Shown piece by piece: positions 11,403 through 22,394 of a stretch of DNA of 64,000 bases (positions within the stretch are counted from its first letter, which is position 1; every line of letters begins with the position of its first letter). Source of the DNA: Isochrysis galbana (lineage: Eukaryota > Haptophyta > Isochrysidales > Isochrysidaceae). The stretch is from NCBI GenBank assembly GCA_018136815.1, contig CM030934.1, positions 2,805,070 to 2,869,069 on the forward strand, in the 5' to 3' direction. The position numbers and the translations under genes were made by a program. Below the pieces are notes generated by a model. That model saw only the letters and a program-made list of their open reading frames with translations, had not been told where the DNA came from and searched no databases.

Positions 11403-12106
11403 CTCTATCCCTTGGCGATTTTAGCGTTGAGCGTCTTCATAGTTTTTGTGATAATTACGTACACGTTCAAGTCCATGAAATCATAGAAGTATTGTATTGC
11501 GGTGCGTACAGAACCAGGCTGTATCGACCGTGTTTGCTAGTGATGACCATGGCTTCGTAATGCGCTGCGAGAGGCGCGCTTGAAGGCCATCGATAAAATT
11601 ATACCGGAGGGGGCCCGTTGTATATTTCTGCGCGGCTGTCAGAGGCCTGAAATTGAGTATTTTTCGAAAATTTTGCCGGAGGACCCCGGATTTTTTTTGC
11701 TGATCTCTCATACCAGAACCTATAGGGAGCTTATTTAGGTCCTCGTTTGCCCATTACCGATGGTGCCCTTCGCACCCCCCTAGTGAGTGACCGGGCTAAT
11801 GATGTCCAGGAACAGCGCAAGCAGTTCCCCGGCGCGCGCGCCGGAGGGCTTCAAATCACATTCTCTGTTCCCAACTTGGGCCATGGCTGCTAGCTAGGAG
11901 TGTCATGTCTCTCTCTCCTAATTCGGCATCGTGTGAGCGTGTGTTTTCCTTGCTTGCATGCCTTTTCTCATCTGATTGGTCCACTACACCTGATACAAAT
12001 GGGGTGTGGCAGGGTGAGTCGCACGCCGGGGTGGTGGGCACAATGCTGTGAACAGCACCCAAGTACTAGCTAGCACCCATCAACCCATCAAACTTGTATG
12101 GCATAC
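11403..12106. other. Intergenic, nothing recognised
   Basis: No frame longer than about 80 codons and no recognisable motif. It may hold downstream exons of the minus-strand fragment at 12107-12526, which ends at a good GTATGC donor. Confidence 0.35.
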
Positions 12107-12526
12107 CTGCAAACACACATCGCTCTTGTTGACCCATTTGCGCCTCTTCGCCCCGTTCGCCTCGAACTCCAACTGCAACTTCTTATTCCCATGTAGTGTG
12201 CCGTCGCCCATCGCGGTGATAACGCATTGGCCCAACGTATCGTACACGACTCGCACACCCACCTTCAACGTTGGAGATGATGAGCTGCCGGCCGCCGCGC
12301 CGCTCTCCCCGTCCTCGGTCCTCGGTTGTCCTCTCGTTGGCCATCTCGTCCGTCTCGTCGATCGCGCTTCCCTCCTCCTCCTCCTCCTTTTCGTCCTGCA
12401 GCTCCTCGGACTCTTGCACGCCGTCGAGAGTGAGCGGCCCCACCACCGCCAGCTCCTCTCGCATCTCCTCCTCCTCCTCCTCCTCTTCCAAACTCCGGCG
12501 CGATGATGATCGCAGCCGTTTGGAAG
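12107..12526 (-). pseudogene. Acidic protein fragment with Tudor/SH3-like barrel, frameshifted
   Basis: Read on the minus strand, an exon-like segment begins after a CTCACAG acceptor (about 12526), encodes a basic KRLRSSS patch, a Glu run, a Glu/Asp-rich stretch from MREELAVVG to ANERTTED, then breaks frame. One base out of step it continues as TLKVGVRVVYDT...KWVNKSDVCLQ, a pattern like the strands of a small SH3/Tudor-type barrel, and ends at a GTATGC donor (12107). The break coincides with an exact 7-bp tandem duplication, TCCTCGG at 12312-12318 and again at 12319-12325; with one unit the frame would be continuous. It may be a pseudogene, a polymorphism or an assembly error. Function unknown; a chromatin-reader role would be speculation. 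Confidence 0.4.
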
Positions 12527-13104
12527 CTGTGAGCGCAGCGGTGGGCGGTGGGTGATGAGGTGGTGGTGTGGTAATTCATGCTCATGTGGATTGGAGGGTG
12601 TGTGTGGTTGTGGTTGTGGGCAGTGGGCAACCACGTGCTTGCTTGAGTGAGAGGGCAACTGGCGCGGCGCGCGGCGCGAGCTGAGCGAGCGGCGCAAACG
12701 CGAGCCCGTAGCTCGCGCGTCGCGCATTTGCTCGGGCAGGCATGGGGATGGCAATGGCTGCGGGCCCGGGGGCAAGAGGGCTTCACCTCGCCGCGGCATG
12801 GCGCTGCGTGCTCGCAGGCTCTGTCTGTGTCTGTCGTAATCATCCTGCGATCGAGTAAGTATTAGTTATTCAGCCTCTTTATTAACGTAATCTACCCTAC
12901 CCTCTCTGTGGGACTTTCCTAGTGACCCCCAGCCGAGCCACGCGCTCATTCTTGCTCTGCAAGGGTTTTGTTTTCGCGCGTAGACCCCCCACACCCACCC
13001 AAATATCCACCAAGTATCCAGGGCACCCATGGAAATATCCAGAGATAGCTAGTCCTGCCAAAATTCGCCCAAATATCCAGTAGATATATCCGGATATTTC
13101 TGCC

Positions 13105-13312
13105 AAGGCCTACGGAGCAGCGGCAGCAGCGGCAGCAGCGGCAGCAGCGGCAGCGGCGGCAGCGGCGGCAGCAGCAACAGCGCAACAGCAGCAGCAGCAG
13201 CAGTAGCTGTAGCAGTAGTAGCAGGAGGAGGAGGAGGAGGAGGAGGAGGAGGAGGAGGAGCAGCAACAGCAGCAGCAGCAGCAGCAGTAGCAGCAGTATA
13301 GCAGCAGCGGAG

Positions 13313-13344
<32 letters not shown>

Positions 13345-13355
13345 GTAGCAGCAGC

Positions 13356-13423
<68 letters not shown>

Positions 13424-13450
13424 GCAGCAGCAGCAGCAGCAGCAGCAGTA
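13105..13450. repeat. GCA/CAG and GGA trinucleotide repeat field
   Basis: About 345 bases of GCA (CAG) units with interruptions of CGG and a pure GGA block at 13221-13259. The long poly-Leu, poly-Ala and poly-Cys ORFs on the minus strand come from this repeat. It ends about 150 bases before the MAK16 start. Confidence 0.9.
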
Positions 13451-13596
13451 TGTAGCCCTTCCATCTTCCATATTCCGTAGTATTATTGTTTACTACTAAA
13501 AACTACGAGCCATCCGGAGAACCCCGCCAGCCGAGTCGTTTTCTTTTCGAGAGAGGGGAGGGGGGCGGCGGGGAGGGCGAGAGGCACGTCCCAGCC

Positions 13597-14622
13597 ATGC
13601 AGTCGGACGACGTGGTGTGGACCATCATCAACCAGCGCTTCTGCTCCTTCAAGGCGAAGACACGGACGCAGACCTTCTGCCGGAACGCGTATAATGTGAC
13701 CGGCCTCTGCAACCGCACCTCCTGCCCGCTCGCCAACTCGCAGTATGCCACGGTTGAGGAGAAGGAAGGGAGGCTCTACCTCTGCATGAAGACGGTCGAG
13801 AGAGCTCACCTGCCCTCGCAGCTGTGGGAGAAGGTTCTGCTCTCGAAGAATTACACGCAGGCGTTGGCGAGCATCGACAAGGAGCTGGAGTACTGGCCTG
13901 CCATCGTCAAGCACAAGTGCAAGCAGAGGCTCACCAAGATGACGCAATACCTGATCCGCAAGAGGAGGTTGCGGCTCAAACCGCAGCCTACACTCGAGAG
14001 GGTGCACAAGAAGGTGGAGGTGCGCGAGGCGCGGCGCGAGGCGAAGGCGGAGAAGGCGGCTCTTCTCGACCGCTCGATCGAGCGCGAACTCCTTGCAAGG
14101 CTCAAGCAGGGTACTTACGGCGATATCTACAACTTTCCGATGAAAGAGTATGAGTCGGCGCTTGACAAGGAAGAGGCAGAGGCAGAGGAGGCGCGGCTGC
14201 GCGAGGAGGCAGAGGAGGAGGGTGAGGACGGCGACTTCGTCGCTCTTGACGATGAAGACAGTGAGGACGACGAGGTGGAGTACGAGGAGGAGGCTGAGTT
14301 GGACAGCAACAATCAGTATGCGGACGGTAGCGACGAGGATGACGAGGAGGAGGACGAAGGGGAGGAGGACAGCGAGGGGGAGGGCGAGAGCGACGAGGAT
14401 GAAGTGCCACCGCCGACGAAAGGCGGCAAGCCAGCGCCTTCTGCACCAAAGGGGGCGGGTGTCAAGGCAGGCTCAGTAGCTAGGGGCGGCAAGGCCGAGC
14501 GGCATAGTGTAGCTGGCTCTGGAGCTCCCGAGCCAAAGAGGCGACGTGGTAGGCGCGAGATTGAGTACGAAGAGGAGCGTGCGCCCTTATCGATGCAGAC
14601 GGCCGATATGCACGACTGGTGA
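13597..14622 (+). CDS. MAK16: MAK16, nucleolar 60S ribosome-biogenesis protein
   Basis: A single-exon gene of 341 residues. It begins [19 protein letters not shown], the signature opening of MAK16, followed by the cysteine-containing [25 protein letters not shown] stretch and a conserved core through [15 protein letters not shown] and [18 protein letters not shown]16 acts in the nucleolus in 60S subunit maturation and early 27S pre-rRNA processing. The C-terminal third is a low-complexity Glu/Asp tract (about residues 185-275) with a basic, RRGRR-containing end, as usual for the family. The ATG at 13597 is chosen because homologues begin exactly there; the open frame extends 37 codons upstream only as GA-rich leader. 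Confidence 0.95.
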   Translation: MQSDDVVWTIINQRFCSFKAKTRTQTFCRNAYNVTGLCNRTSCPLANSQYATVEEKEGRLYLCMKTVERAHLPSQLWEKVLLSKNYTQALASIDKELEYWPAIVKHKCKQRLTKMTQYLIRKRRLRLKPQPTLERVHKKVEVREARREAKAEKAALLDRSIERELLARLKQGTYGDIYNFPMKEYESALDKEEAEAEEARLREEAEEEGEDGDFVALDDEDSEDDEVEYEEEAELDSNNQYADGSDEDDEEEDEGEEDSEGEGESDEDEVPPPTKGGKPAPSAPKGAGVKAGSVARGGKAERHSVAGSGAPEPKRRRGRREIEYEEERAPLSMQTADMHDW

Positions 14623-14799
14623 TCGGTCCCACGTGCGGCATGCATGCGGAAATCATCCTGCGCGCGCACAATGTCGTGGACGAAAAGTGAGAGTAGTAGG
14701 GCAGGATTGTGCAACGTGTTGGAGGTGGTTGAGAAAAAATTCTTGAAAGTGTCCGCTAAGCTACTATGTTCTGCCCCGTCTGAGGGGCCCCGCAGCCAA

Positions 14800-14890
14800 C
14801 GTCCTCCTCTCAATCACACACGCCTTTCCGTCCCCCCCTCATTCCTTTATTATCCTCGGTGTTGGGGGGTCGGCCCTTGTGCACTACTGC
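14800..14890 (-). repeat. SINE-like repeat, inverted partial copy
   Basis: The block TTTCCGTCCCCCCCTCATTCC followed by GGGGGGTCGGCCC and GTGCACTA is the reverse complement of the GGCCGGACCCC family described at 248-412. Only the GC-rich half is present. Confidence 0.5.
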
Positions 14891-15122
14891 TTGGGCGCCT
14901 GGCGCTCCGAGGGCGGGTCGGGACAGGCCTTCTCGTGTGATTGAGGGCGTCTGCGTGACCGAGCTCACCGCAGTGTGGGGCCTAACCACGCGGCTTCCCC
15001 TATGGGTAGCTGAGTGTGGGAGGCGTGCGCGGTTAGGTCCCAACGCCTATTTGCTATCCTTGGTCGCTTGGCGCTTGGTCGCTAGTCGCTAGTTTCTAGT
15101 TTCGAGCCCCAACCCGGATGTT

Positions 15123-17587
15123 CCGTCATATATGATATCAGCTGATGTGTGTCAGTCTCAGTAGCCTAAGACCTGATACTAAGTATCATATGACACTTTG
15201 GCGACTAAGGTTATAAAGAATATACACTATAATTAAACATTGGCGCCTACGGCCTACGGCTACGGGCAACCGCCTTTTCGTTTTCGCGTTCTCGCTCGCG
15301 CTCCCCCCCCCCCCCCCCTTCCCCTTCCTCCACTGCTCGACACGACGGCTGCTACGATGGCTGGCACGATCGAGGAGTCGGGGGCCGGTGACAATGCCGA
15401 CAACAGCAACTACGAGGACTGCATGTTGGGGCGTCGCCCGATCTGCGACCTCGAGGGGAACGCGCTCTTGTGGTCGACGATCGAAGAGGTGGCGGCTCGA
15501 CAGAAGACCACGCGCAGCAAGATGTGCCTCTTCTGCGCGTCGTGCTACACGGGCGGGCCGTTCAACATACGCGTGCATCTCGATCCCTTGTTGAGGCCTC
15601 GCTCAGTCCGTGCATGCCGCCCATCTCCGGTGTGGAAGGATCGCTACAACGACGTGCTTAGAGAGATGCGACGGCGAGCCAGTGACAAGCAGACGGCGCA
15701 CGCAGAGCAGGAGCACAAGGACGCCATGATGGCGGAGGGCCGCGCCGTCGCGGAGTACAAGAAGCACTTCTGTGGCGTAGGCATCGAAGAGGTCTCGGAT
15801 GCGTGGCTGCGCGTGATCGTCAAGAAAGCGCTGCCACTTGATCTCTTCAACGACGAGCACTTCCGCCGTGCGGTAGCCGTGACTGCTATGGCTGGGCGGA
15901 AGATCGTGATTGGCGGTGATGATACTTTCCTCCCGCACCGCAAGTGCATGACATCGAAAGAACTTCGTATTCTCGACGGCAAGCTGGACGCATCGGTGCA
16001 GGAAAGGGTGAAAAAGATCGCAGGCGTCACTGGTGCTGTCATCATTTCCGATGGGTGGACAAGCGTCTCGAACAGGCCCATCATCAACGCGTTGGCTGCG
16101 CTGCCGCTGGGGGCATACTTCTTGACCGCGCTCGACACGTCCGGCGCGACCAAGGACGCCAAGTATATTGCCAATTTCATCATCGAGCAGATTGAGAACT
16201 TTGGCAGTGAGAACGTAGTGGGAGTCTCCATGGACGGCGCATGCAAATCTTCATTTCCCCTCATCGAGGAGAGGTACCCCCATGTCTTCTCGTACATCTG
16301 TCCGACTTACTCTCTCGACAACTTCCTCAAAAACATCTGCTCGGATAAGCCAACCGTCCGGGTGAAGGGCATCGAGGGCGAGTTCCCATGGGACGAAGAC
16401 TATTTCTCCAATCCGATCGACAATGTATGGGAAGTTGTGAAATTCATCTGCAATCACCAAAATCGCTCGCTCGCTATCGAGAGTTGGGGGCTGAAGTCCC
16501 TAAGGAGGATAGGCCCAAGGGCGGCATGGAACTCGTACGCTACTCAGAGACGCGCTTCGCTTCGAAAATCTTGATGATCAGGCGCTACATGAATGTGTTG
16601 GGTGTTCTAGACAAGCTCGTCATCGACAGCGTGTACACGGGTTGGCTGAGCAAGCAATCGCGCGAGGTGAAGGAGAAGGGTGCTGTAGTGAAGCGCATCA
16701 TTCGAGACGAGGAGGTCATCAAGGCCATCCAGGTCTGCCTCGTCGTGTGCGAACCAGTGGTGCGCGTTCTCAGGATGACGGACACCAGGCTCGGTGCGAC
16801 GTTAGGTAAGGTTTACGCCTACATGTTACAGCTCGACGTCCACCTCCGCAATCCTATTGAAGGCCTAGAGGAAAGTATGAGGAAGAAGATCCACGCCATC
16901 TTTATGGCGCGTTGGACCTACATGCACGTCCCTGTCATGACCGCCGCATACAGGTTCGACCCAGAGTTTTGCGCGCGCGATTTTGATCGCCAGGAGAAGG
17001 AGAGGATGTGAAAGCCGTTTTGAAGCAAATGGCGACAGCAGAGCATTCTTATCCATCGCTGTTGGCGGAGCTAGAGGATTTCAAAGAGGCTCTGCTCAGT
17101 GGCTCTCACGATCTGAGCACCGACGTTGCTTTTTCAAAGCCAGCACAACAGATGGCTGCGTACAAATGGACGCAGGTGTACATGTCCCCGTGGCCTCATC
17201 TCAGTTGGGCGGCTACGCGGTTGGTATCGATGACTTGCTCCGCTTCTGGTTGTGAGCATGCATGGTCCGTGGAGGGCTGGATTCATTCTAAGAAGCGCAA
17301 CCGTATGGGCCAAACCACAGTGGACAGGCTTGTTCGCACTCATACGAATCTCCTGTTGGAATGTAAGCTGCAGGATTGGACGTGCGCCGTGCTTCCATGG
17401 GACCTCGACATGATCATCGAGGAGCTGAGGAGCCGGACGACGAGTAGGTCTGTAGTTTTCGTGGTATGTGGTATGTAATATCGGTATAACGTATACATAT
17501 TATAATTGCTTGTATCATCGTAGTAGTATCATATGATATCGGGTCTATGATATCAGTCTCGGTGCCTCAATCAGTGTCATATGACGG
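15123..17587 (+). mobile_element. hAT-like DNA transposon, decayed
   Basis: The region carries a degenerate hAT transposase gene (15357-17478). CCGTCATAT at 15123-15131 is matched by ATATGACGG at 17579-17587, candidate short terminal inverted repeats, and GTATCATATGA motifs lie subterminally on both sides (around 15185 and 17526). No clean 8-bp target duplication flanks these positions, so the exact ends remain uncertain. Confidence 0.55.
15357..17478 (+). pseudogene. hAT-family transposase, frameshifted
   Basis: The first frame starts at ATG 15357 and contains a Cys-rich N-terminal zone (CLFCASCYTG, BED-finger-like), then a DUF659/transposase core with IISDGWTSVSNRPIINALA, the NVVGVSMDGACK segment and NHQNRSLA. 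At about 16455-16500, next to a TCGCTCGCTCGC microsatellite, coding potential moves to another frame that reads YRELGAE...YSETRFASKILMIRRY, the typical middle of hAT transposases. A second shift near 17007 leads to the C-terminal hATC dimerisation region, with SWAATRLVSMTCSASGCEHAWS...KKRNRM ending at 17478. Two frameshifts make it inactive unless introns explain them; no GT-AG pair does so convincingly. Confidence 0.8.
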
Positions 17588-18180
17588 TATGACGGAGCAT
17601 CTGGGAGCCCCAAAGAGGGAGGCAGGGACACCAAGGGAGACAGCATGGGAGAGACCCCAGCCAATGACGCAAGGGGACGGGGCGATAACCGCGCCGCAAG
17701 CGCACGAGAGACAAGATTGGCCCCCTTCTCCGCGCTCTCTCTCCCCTCTCCTGCAGGCACGCGCGATGGCGCGCCTGCGACAGGCCTGCAGCTGCCCCTG
17801 GCGACCCCTGGAGGCCTATGGTGCACATGATGAAGGAGGCTGATGACTTGATGAAGAGGAATCCGGCAGACAAACTTATCGGTAAAGACGATTCTATCGG
17901 TGAGCCGGTAAAGACGATTCTATCGGTAAGCGGCAACGACCGATGGATTGTGTTGGTAGATGACGGCACTCTGTGATAAGGCCAGCTCAGGGGGCAGAGG
18001 AGGCTGGGGCTGGGCCCTAGCCTCCCCTGCCTCTCCCTCGCTGGCGCTCCTGTGCCTCAGGGGTCCCCAATCTGCACCTGTCTGCCTGTCGAACAGGGGG
18101 GGAGGAGGGTTTGGAGCGATGGGCTGGCCACGACAGGCCAGGACGCGCGAGGCAGGCAAGCCTGCCAGTGGAAGAGTGGG
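17588..18180. other. Intergenic GC-rich DNA, no gene
   Basis: Contains composition-biased blocks rich in GAGGCAGG, CCTGCAG and CCCCTGG words similar to those inside the 1798-2452 insertion and at 21001-21130. A short direct repeat of AAAGACGATTCTATCGGT occurs at 17883 and 17911. No coding features. Confidence 0.35.
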
Positions 18181-18189
18181 TCAGCAGGG

Positions 18190-18330
18190 CAGTCTGCTCC
18201 TGGCAAGCCATCAGGCATGCCAGGAGCATGGGTGGTTCCTCCCCCATGGCAGGGGAGGAGTGGAGAGAGGGGGGGGCTCGTGCCCCCCCATGGGCGAACT
18301 AAGTATAAACTTAGTTGCCAGGGTAACAAT
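18190..18330 (+). mobile_element. One arm of a foldback-element family
   Basis: The segment from about GCATGCCAGGAGCATGGGTGG to GGCTCGTGCCCCCC and AAGTATAAACTTAGTTGCC matches the right arm of the foldback element at 59398-59560. Only one arm is present here. An inverted arm occurs at 35035-35100. Confidence 0.55.
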
Positions 18331-18483
18331 AATCAAGGGGGGACCACTAGGGACGCCACGAGCCCGACGTAACCTAAACAACCAACGCGAGCCCAGGCGG
18401 GCACGCATGCCATAAGCGACAACCCAAAAGGCCTGCCCGCACACTCCGAACCGGGCCTTAGGTAGTGTTGTAGTGTACCAAGC

Positions 18484-18630
18484 AGGCCGGACCCCGGATA
18501 CCGAAGAAATAGGAATGAAGGGGGGCAGGGAAAGAGGTGGAGGGAGGGAAGATAAGGGCGGTGTTAGTGGCGAAGGGAGGTCCCGTCAATAGTAGGTGTG
18601 TAGCCCAGAATCTTCAGATGTTTTGTTTTG
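18484..18630 (+). repeat. SINE-like repeat, copy 2
   Basis: Begins GGCCGGACCCCGGATACCGAA and ends AGCCCAGAATCTTCAGATG followed by a T-rich tail, the same arrangement as at 248-412 and 59964-60120. Confidence 0.65.
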
Positions 18631-19144
18631 TTTTTTTTCGACGGAACGCGGCCTTAGCCTTAGCCTACGCAAGGGCTTGCAAAAGAGCAAATAGCGGTTT
18701 TCCTTTGGAACCCTCGCACCACCCTGCCTCCCGCTACAAGCACGCACCACCCTCACTGCCCTGCTAGTTCTTAGGGAGTCCACAACGACCACAATCGCTC
18801 AATGCTCGACGATTCTATTGCTCTCTCGATGGCCAATCTTGAAATGCAGCTTGCCAGCCCGTAGTGCTACTACATAGGTCCCCACGCATCAAGCGTCAAG
18901 CTCAAGCGTCAATCCCCTAACTCACCTTTAGGCGCACACACATACAAATGTTTGTCAATGTGCTTGTGGCATCCACTGCAACATAACATGTGGGCGGGTA
19001 CCCAATACCGATGGCGACGGGAGCTACTTGTTTGCTCGTGAGGCTCATTGTGAGCCTCGGTGCGCGTCTCTTCGCAAGCGAGCGCCGAAGCCGAGTACAA
19101 GCGGCCGACGAAATCTTCCCACCACAAGAGGCCCGTTTTGCGCC

Positions 19145-20248
19145 TCACTGACGCCCTCCCTTCGCTCTGGAGCGCACCGTTGTCTTCAGTGGGGCCTTTC
19201 GGTTCTTGCGCAATGAGCGCGGGGCCATGCCGTTTACTGAGGCGAGGTGGACTGCGGTGCTGGGCTGGTTGCGAGAGATGGCAGCTGAGAGAGCCTTGAC
19301 CAGGCCGTTGACATTTTGGTTCAAGCTCGAAAGTGCATACGCCGACAGCGATGCCGAGTCACGAGGAGCGCATGGGGCGATATCCGCTGAAGAATACAGA
19401 TTGTCTGGGCCACCAAGCCAGGAGGGGTGTGGCTGCCATCGCTGGCACCCGATGGAGACCACTGCGAGGGGAAGCTGGTGCTCTGGCCTGTTAATCACCA
19501 AAATGTCTCCCATGACGCCTTCATGTGCTCCGACTACATTTGTCACACCTGATTTGTCCAGAAGCACGGCAAACACAAGCATGTAGCGCCCGCCCCGGCA
19601 ATATGCCATCGAGACATCCATGTTGCCACCGAAGTATTCGCCCACACCGTAGGCCTGGCCGTTACGCCTTCTGGGGTCGAGTCCGTTGCGGCAGATATCA
19701 CTGATGTTGCTCTCCGGTGTGCCGTGGAACACCAGGCGGATGGTCTTGTCCGGGACCTTTCCCCATGCCGCGACAAAGCGCTCGTAGAGTTCGCTGCCCG
19801 GATAGCTGCGAGGGTTGAGCCACACCTCGAGCTGCACGATACGTGGTTGTCTACTGCCGGCCACGCCACGGTGCATCCGCGGGACATGTGAGGGAGCGGA
19901 GCGTAGAATGAGGTCCTCGATCTGCTTACGCTGCTCGAAGAGCAGGTCGTCGGGCTCAGCCTCAAGGTCGATGGCGTTAGCGCACTCCTTCCTGATCTGC
20001 CTACGCCTCTCCGAGTCTGCCCTGAGCGTGGTGAGGTCGACGTCTATGCGCTGCGGAAGTGAAGCTTCGAGAGAGGCTGCGAGGCTCTGGTCGTCGGCCT
20101 CGAGATCGATCAACTCAGCCAGCCCCTCTAGGTCGATCACCTCCCTCTGCTGAGGCTGCATGCCCACCGTGTCCACCGCCTCTAGGTCAATCACGCTTGG
20201 TTCCTCACTCAAGTCAATGATGAGGGGAGAGGAGGAGGAGGAGGCCAT
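19145..20248 (-). CDS. PARP-like ADP-ribosyltransferase with tandem SUMO-interacting-like motifs
   Basis: Single exon, 367 residues from the ATG at 20248 (the upstream open frame uses GTG). Residues 9-96 carry repeated hydrophobic-acidic motifs: IIDLS (10-14), VIDLE (19-23), VIDLE (37-41), LIDLE (46-50), IDVDLT (68-73) and AIDLE (92-96). These match the SUMO-interacting motif pattern of hydrophobic residues, Asp-Leu and a flanking acidic residue. DDQSLAASLEASL (52-64) resembles a ubiquitin-interacting motif loosely. The C-terminal half matches the PARP catalytic fold: VFHGTPESNISDI with the NAD-binding His, NGLDPRRRNGQAYGVGEYFGG, then SMAY. The Glu of polymerising PARPs is not evident at the expected place (ILVIN there), which suggests mono-ADP-ribosylation or loss of activity. 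A basic tail (KNRKAP, RSRAKGG) may be nuclear-targeting. SUMO binding is inference. Confidence 0.75.
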   Translation of the reverse strand: MASSSSSPLIIDLSEEPSVIDLEAVDTVGMQPQQREVIDLEGLAELIDLEADDQSLAASLEASLPQRIDVDLTTLRADSERRRQIRKECANAIDLEAEPDDLLFEQRKQIEDLILRSAPSHVPRMHRGVAGSRQPRIVQLEVWLNPRSYPGSELYERFVAAWGKVPDKTIRLVFHGTPESNISDICRNGLDPRRRNGQAYGVGEYFGGNMDVSMAYCRGGRYMLVFAVLLDKSGVTNVVGAHEGVMGDILVINRPEHQLPLAVVSIGCQRWQPHPSWLGGPDNLYSSADIAPCAPRDSASLSAYALSSLNQNVNGLVKALSAAISRNQPSTAVHLASVNGMAPRSLRKNRKAPLKTTVRSRAKGGRQ

Positions 20249-20317
20249 CCCTGTGCGAGGAAATACGGACACACAGGCAGAACACCTACACTATCCTTCG
20301 TCCTGCTTCCGGAGTGC

Positions 20318-20680
<363 letters not shown>

Positions 20681-21445
20681 CCTCTCTCTTCTCTTTTCTC
20701 GTCGTCAGGCCGGCGGCGCGCGCGGGGGGGCGAGGGGGGCGGGGGGGGGAGGCTGTCCGCACCCTCTCCCAAAGAAAACCAAACTTCTTCACCTCAGTCA
20801 CATTAATAAAAAGTCGTTGGATCAAGAAGAATTTGAAACTCTCTCTCTTCTCTCCTCTGAGAGGGGGAGGGCCTCTCGTTTCACGACGCGCTGAAGTTGA
20901 TGGAAGTGTCTGCGTGAGTTTTGTAGTAGAGTACTATCAACTAAGTTTGTACGTTGTTCACATGGGGGAGGCGCCTCGTCCTAGATGGGAAATACAGTGA
21001 GGAGGGCCATGGGAGCATGGGAGCCTCCCAGCCTCCCAGAGGCCTCTGTCTGCCTGGCGACCAGGGATGGAGGGGGGAGTCAGCTCGAGGGCAGGCCCAT
21101 TGCGGGCGTGGGAGTGCGATGTGCGGCCCGCGCCCACCGGCTGAGGGTCTAGGTGTGTGGGTCAGATTGTCAGATTGTTGCTGATTGCTGATTGTTGAAT
21201 GTCCAGCCCCTTCCAGAAGTCAGAAGGCAGGGGCTGAGGTTGATTGTGATTGTGCGGGCCCACCCCGGGGGGTGTCCGCGATGAAGAGAGGGGGGCGCGA
21301 GGCCCCCATTGACCCCCACTTATAACAGTAGGTAGCCCGCCAATCGCCAAATCGCCATATATCACACAAATATCGCCCCAGCGCCAGCGCCAGCGCCCTC
21401 CGGCCTCCGGCGCCCAAGGCGAAGTCTAACTTCTGACTTCTGGTA
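20681..21445. other. Intergenic, no gene recognised
   Basis: GC-rich words (CCTCCCAGCCTCCC, GAGGCCTCTGTC) similar to other repeat-derived blocks occur at 21005-21060, and a CAGCGC trimer at 21374-21393. No coding frame is supported. Confidence 0.35.
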
Positions 21446-21645
21446 GCCCGGTCACCCACTCTTTTTAATTTTTAACCACCATTTCCCACCTCCCCTGGGT
21501 GTCCAAGGATTCAAGGATTCTGCAGAGTCCCCCCCTACCTGCTACCTGCCCCGGTACCGGTAACTGCACCCCCCCTCCAAACAAACAACCCCCTCCCGCC
21601 CCACGAAAGGCAATGGCGTCGGTGAGTGACCCCCTCCCTTGCGAG
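21446..21645 (+). repeat. Dispersed repeat R3, copy 2
   Basis: Copy of 9371-9535, sharing CACTCTTTTTAA, CTCCCCTGGGTGTCCAAGGATT and the CCCGCCCCACGAAAGGCAA block. It carries several small insertions, including a repeated CAAGGATT. Confidence 0.75.
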
Positions 21646-22023
21646 CCATCCGGACAGTCACGCCAATCGAGCAGGCCGCAGGCCGCGCGCCGAATCCTCG
21701 TCGCAGTCAGCCAACCATGGCGCCCTTTGAACGTTGACGGCCGAAGCAGCGCGCGCGGCCTCCCCGGAACCGGCTTCTCCGCTAGAGAGAGAACTGGGGA
21801 AGGGGGAGGGGGTTGATGGGGGCTAAGGTTGGGTAGTAGGGAGGTTCAATAGCACTCTGCCTCACGCCGCACACGTAGCGGGGAATTTTAAGAAGATTTT
21901 TTTTCTGTTACCTGCATTTCTTACCTTAAACGCGTGGACAATTACCGTAACGGTAAAAATAAAACTCAAATCTTCGAATTTCGAGACGAAAATCGGCGGA
22001 CCAAGATTTGAGCCCCGCCAGGG

Positions 22024-22394
22024 TATCGAATCAAGCGGGTGCTTGATCGTGGCAAGTCTCAATGGGGCATGCTAGGGGCACAGAGTGAAGAGAAGTCTTG
22101 AGAGAGGGGGAGGGAGCGCGCTACATCACGACGATGGGCCACGGGCCACGAGACACCACCCCACATCACTCACTCACCAACAAGAAAACTCCGAAAACTA
22201 ACGCAACATCGCACAAACAAACCAATGAAATCAGTATAAGGACAAACGAACAAATTCGGCGTGCAATGCGGCGGAGCTTCGAGACTTCGAGACAACTCAC
22301 TGGTGAAAACAAAACTCACTCAATTTTCTTCACACAACGCATGATGGAGACACCGCATCCGCATAGAGTATATAAAATACTCTGGATGCGACAC
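22024..22394. mobile_element. Solo LTR, 371 bp, with 5-bp target duplications
   Basis: The segment is a diverged copy of the LTRs at 29044-29404 and 30659-31013, sharing GTGAAGAGAAGTCTTGAGAG, CACCCCACATCACTCACTCA and ATAAAATACTCTGGATGCG. It is bounded by CAGGG at 22019-22023 and 22395-22399, an exact 5-bp target duplication. One end keeps the terminal CA; the other has mutated from TG to TA. No second LTR or internal region adjoins it, so it is a solo LTR left by recombination. Confidence 0.85.

Noticed and set aside
12946-13471. Poly-Leu, poly-Ala and poly-Cys ORFs
   Set aside because: They follow from the GCA/CAG repeat field in different frames and have no flanking domain.
21960-22030. 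Possible tRNA (box-B-like GCTCAAATCTT on the minus strand)
   Set aside because: No cloverleaf could be drawn and no matching box A is present at the right spacing.
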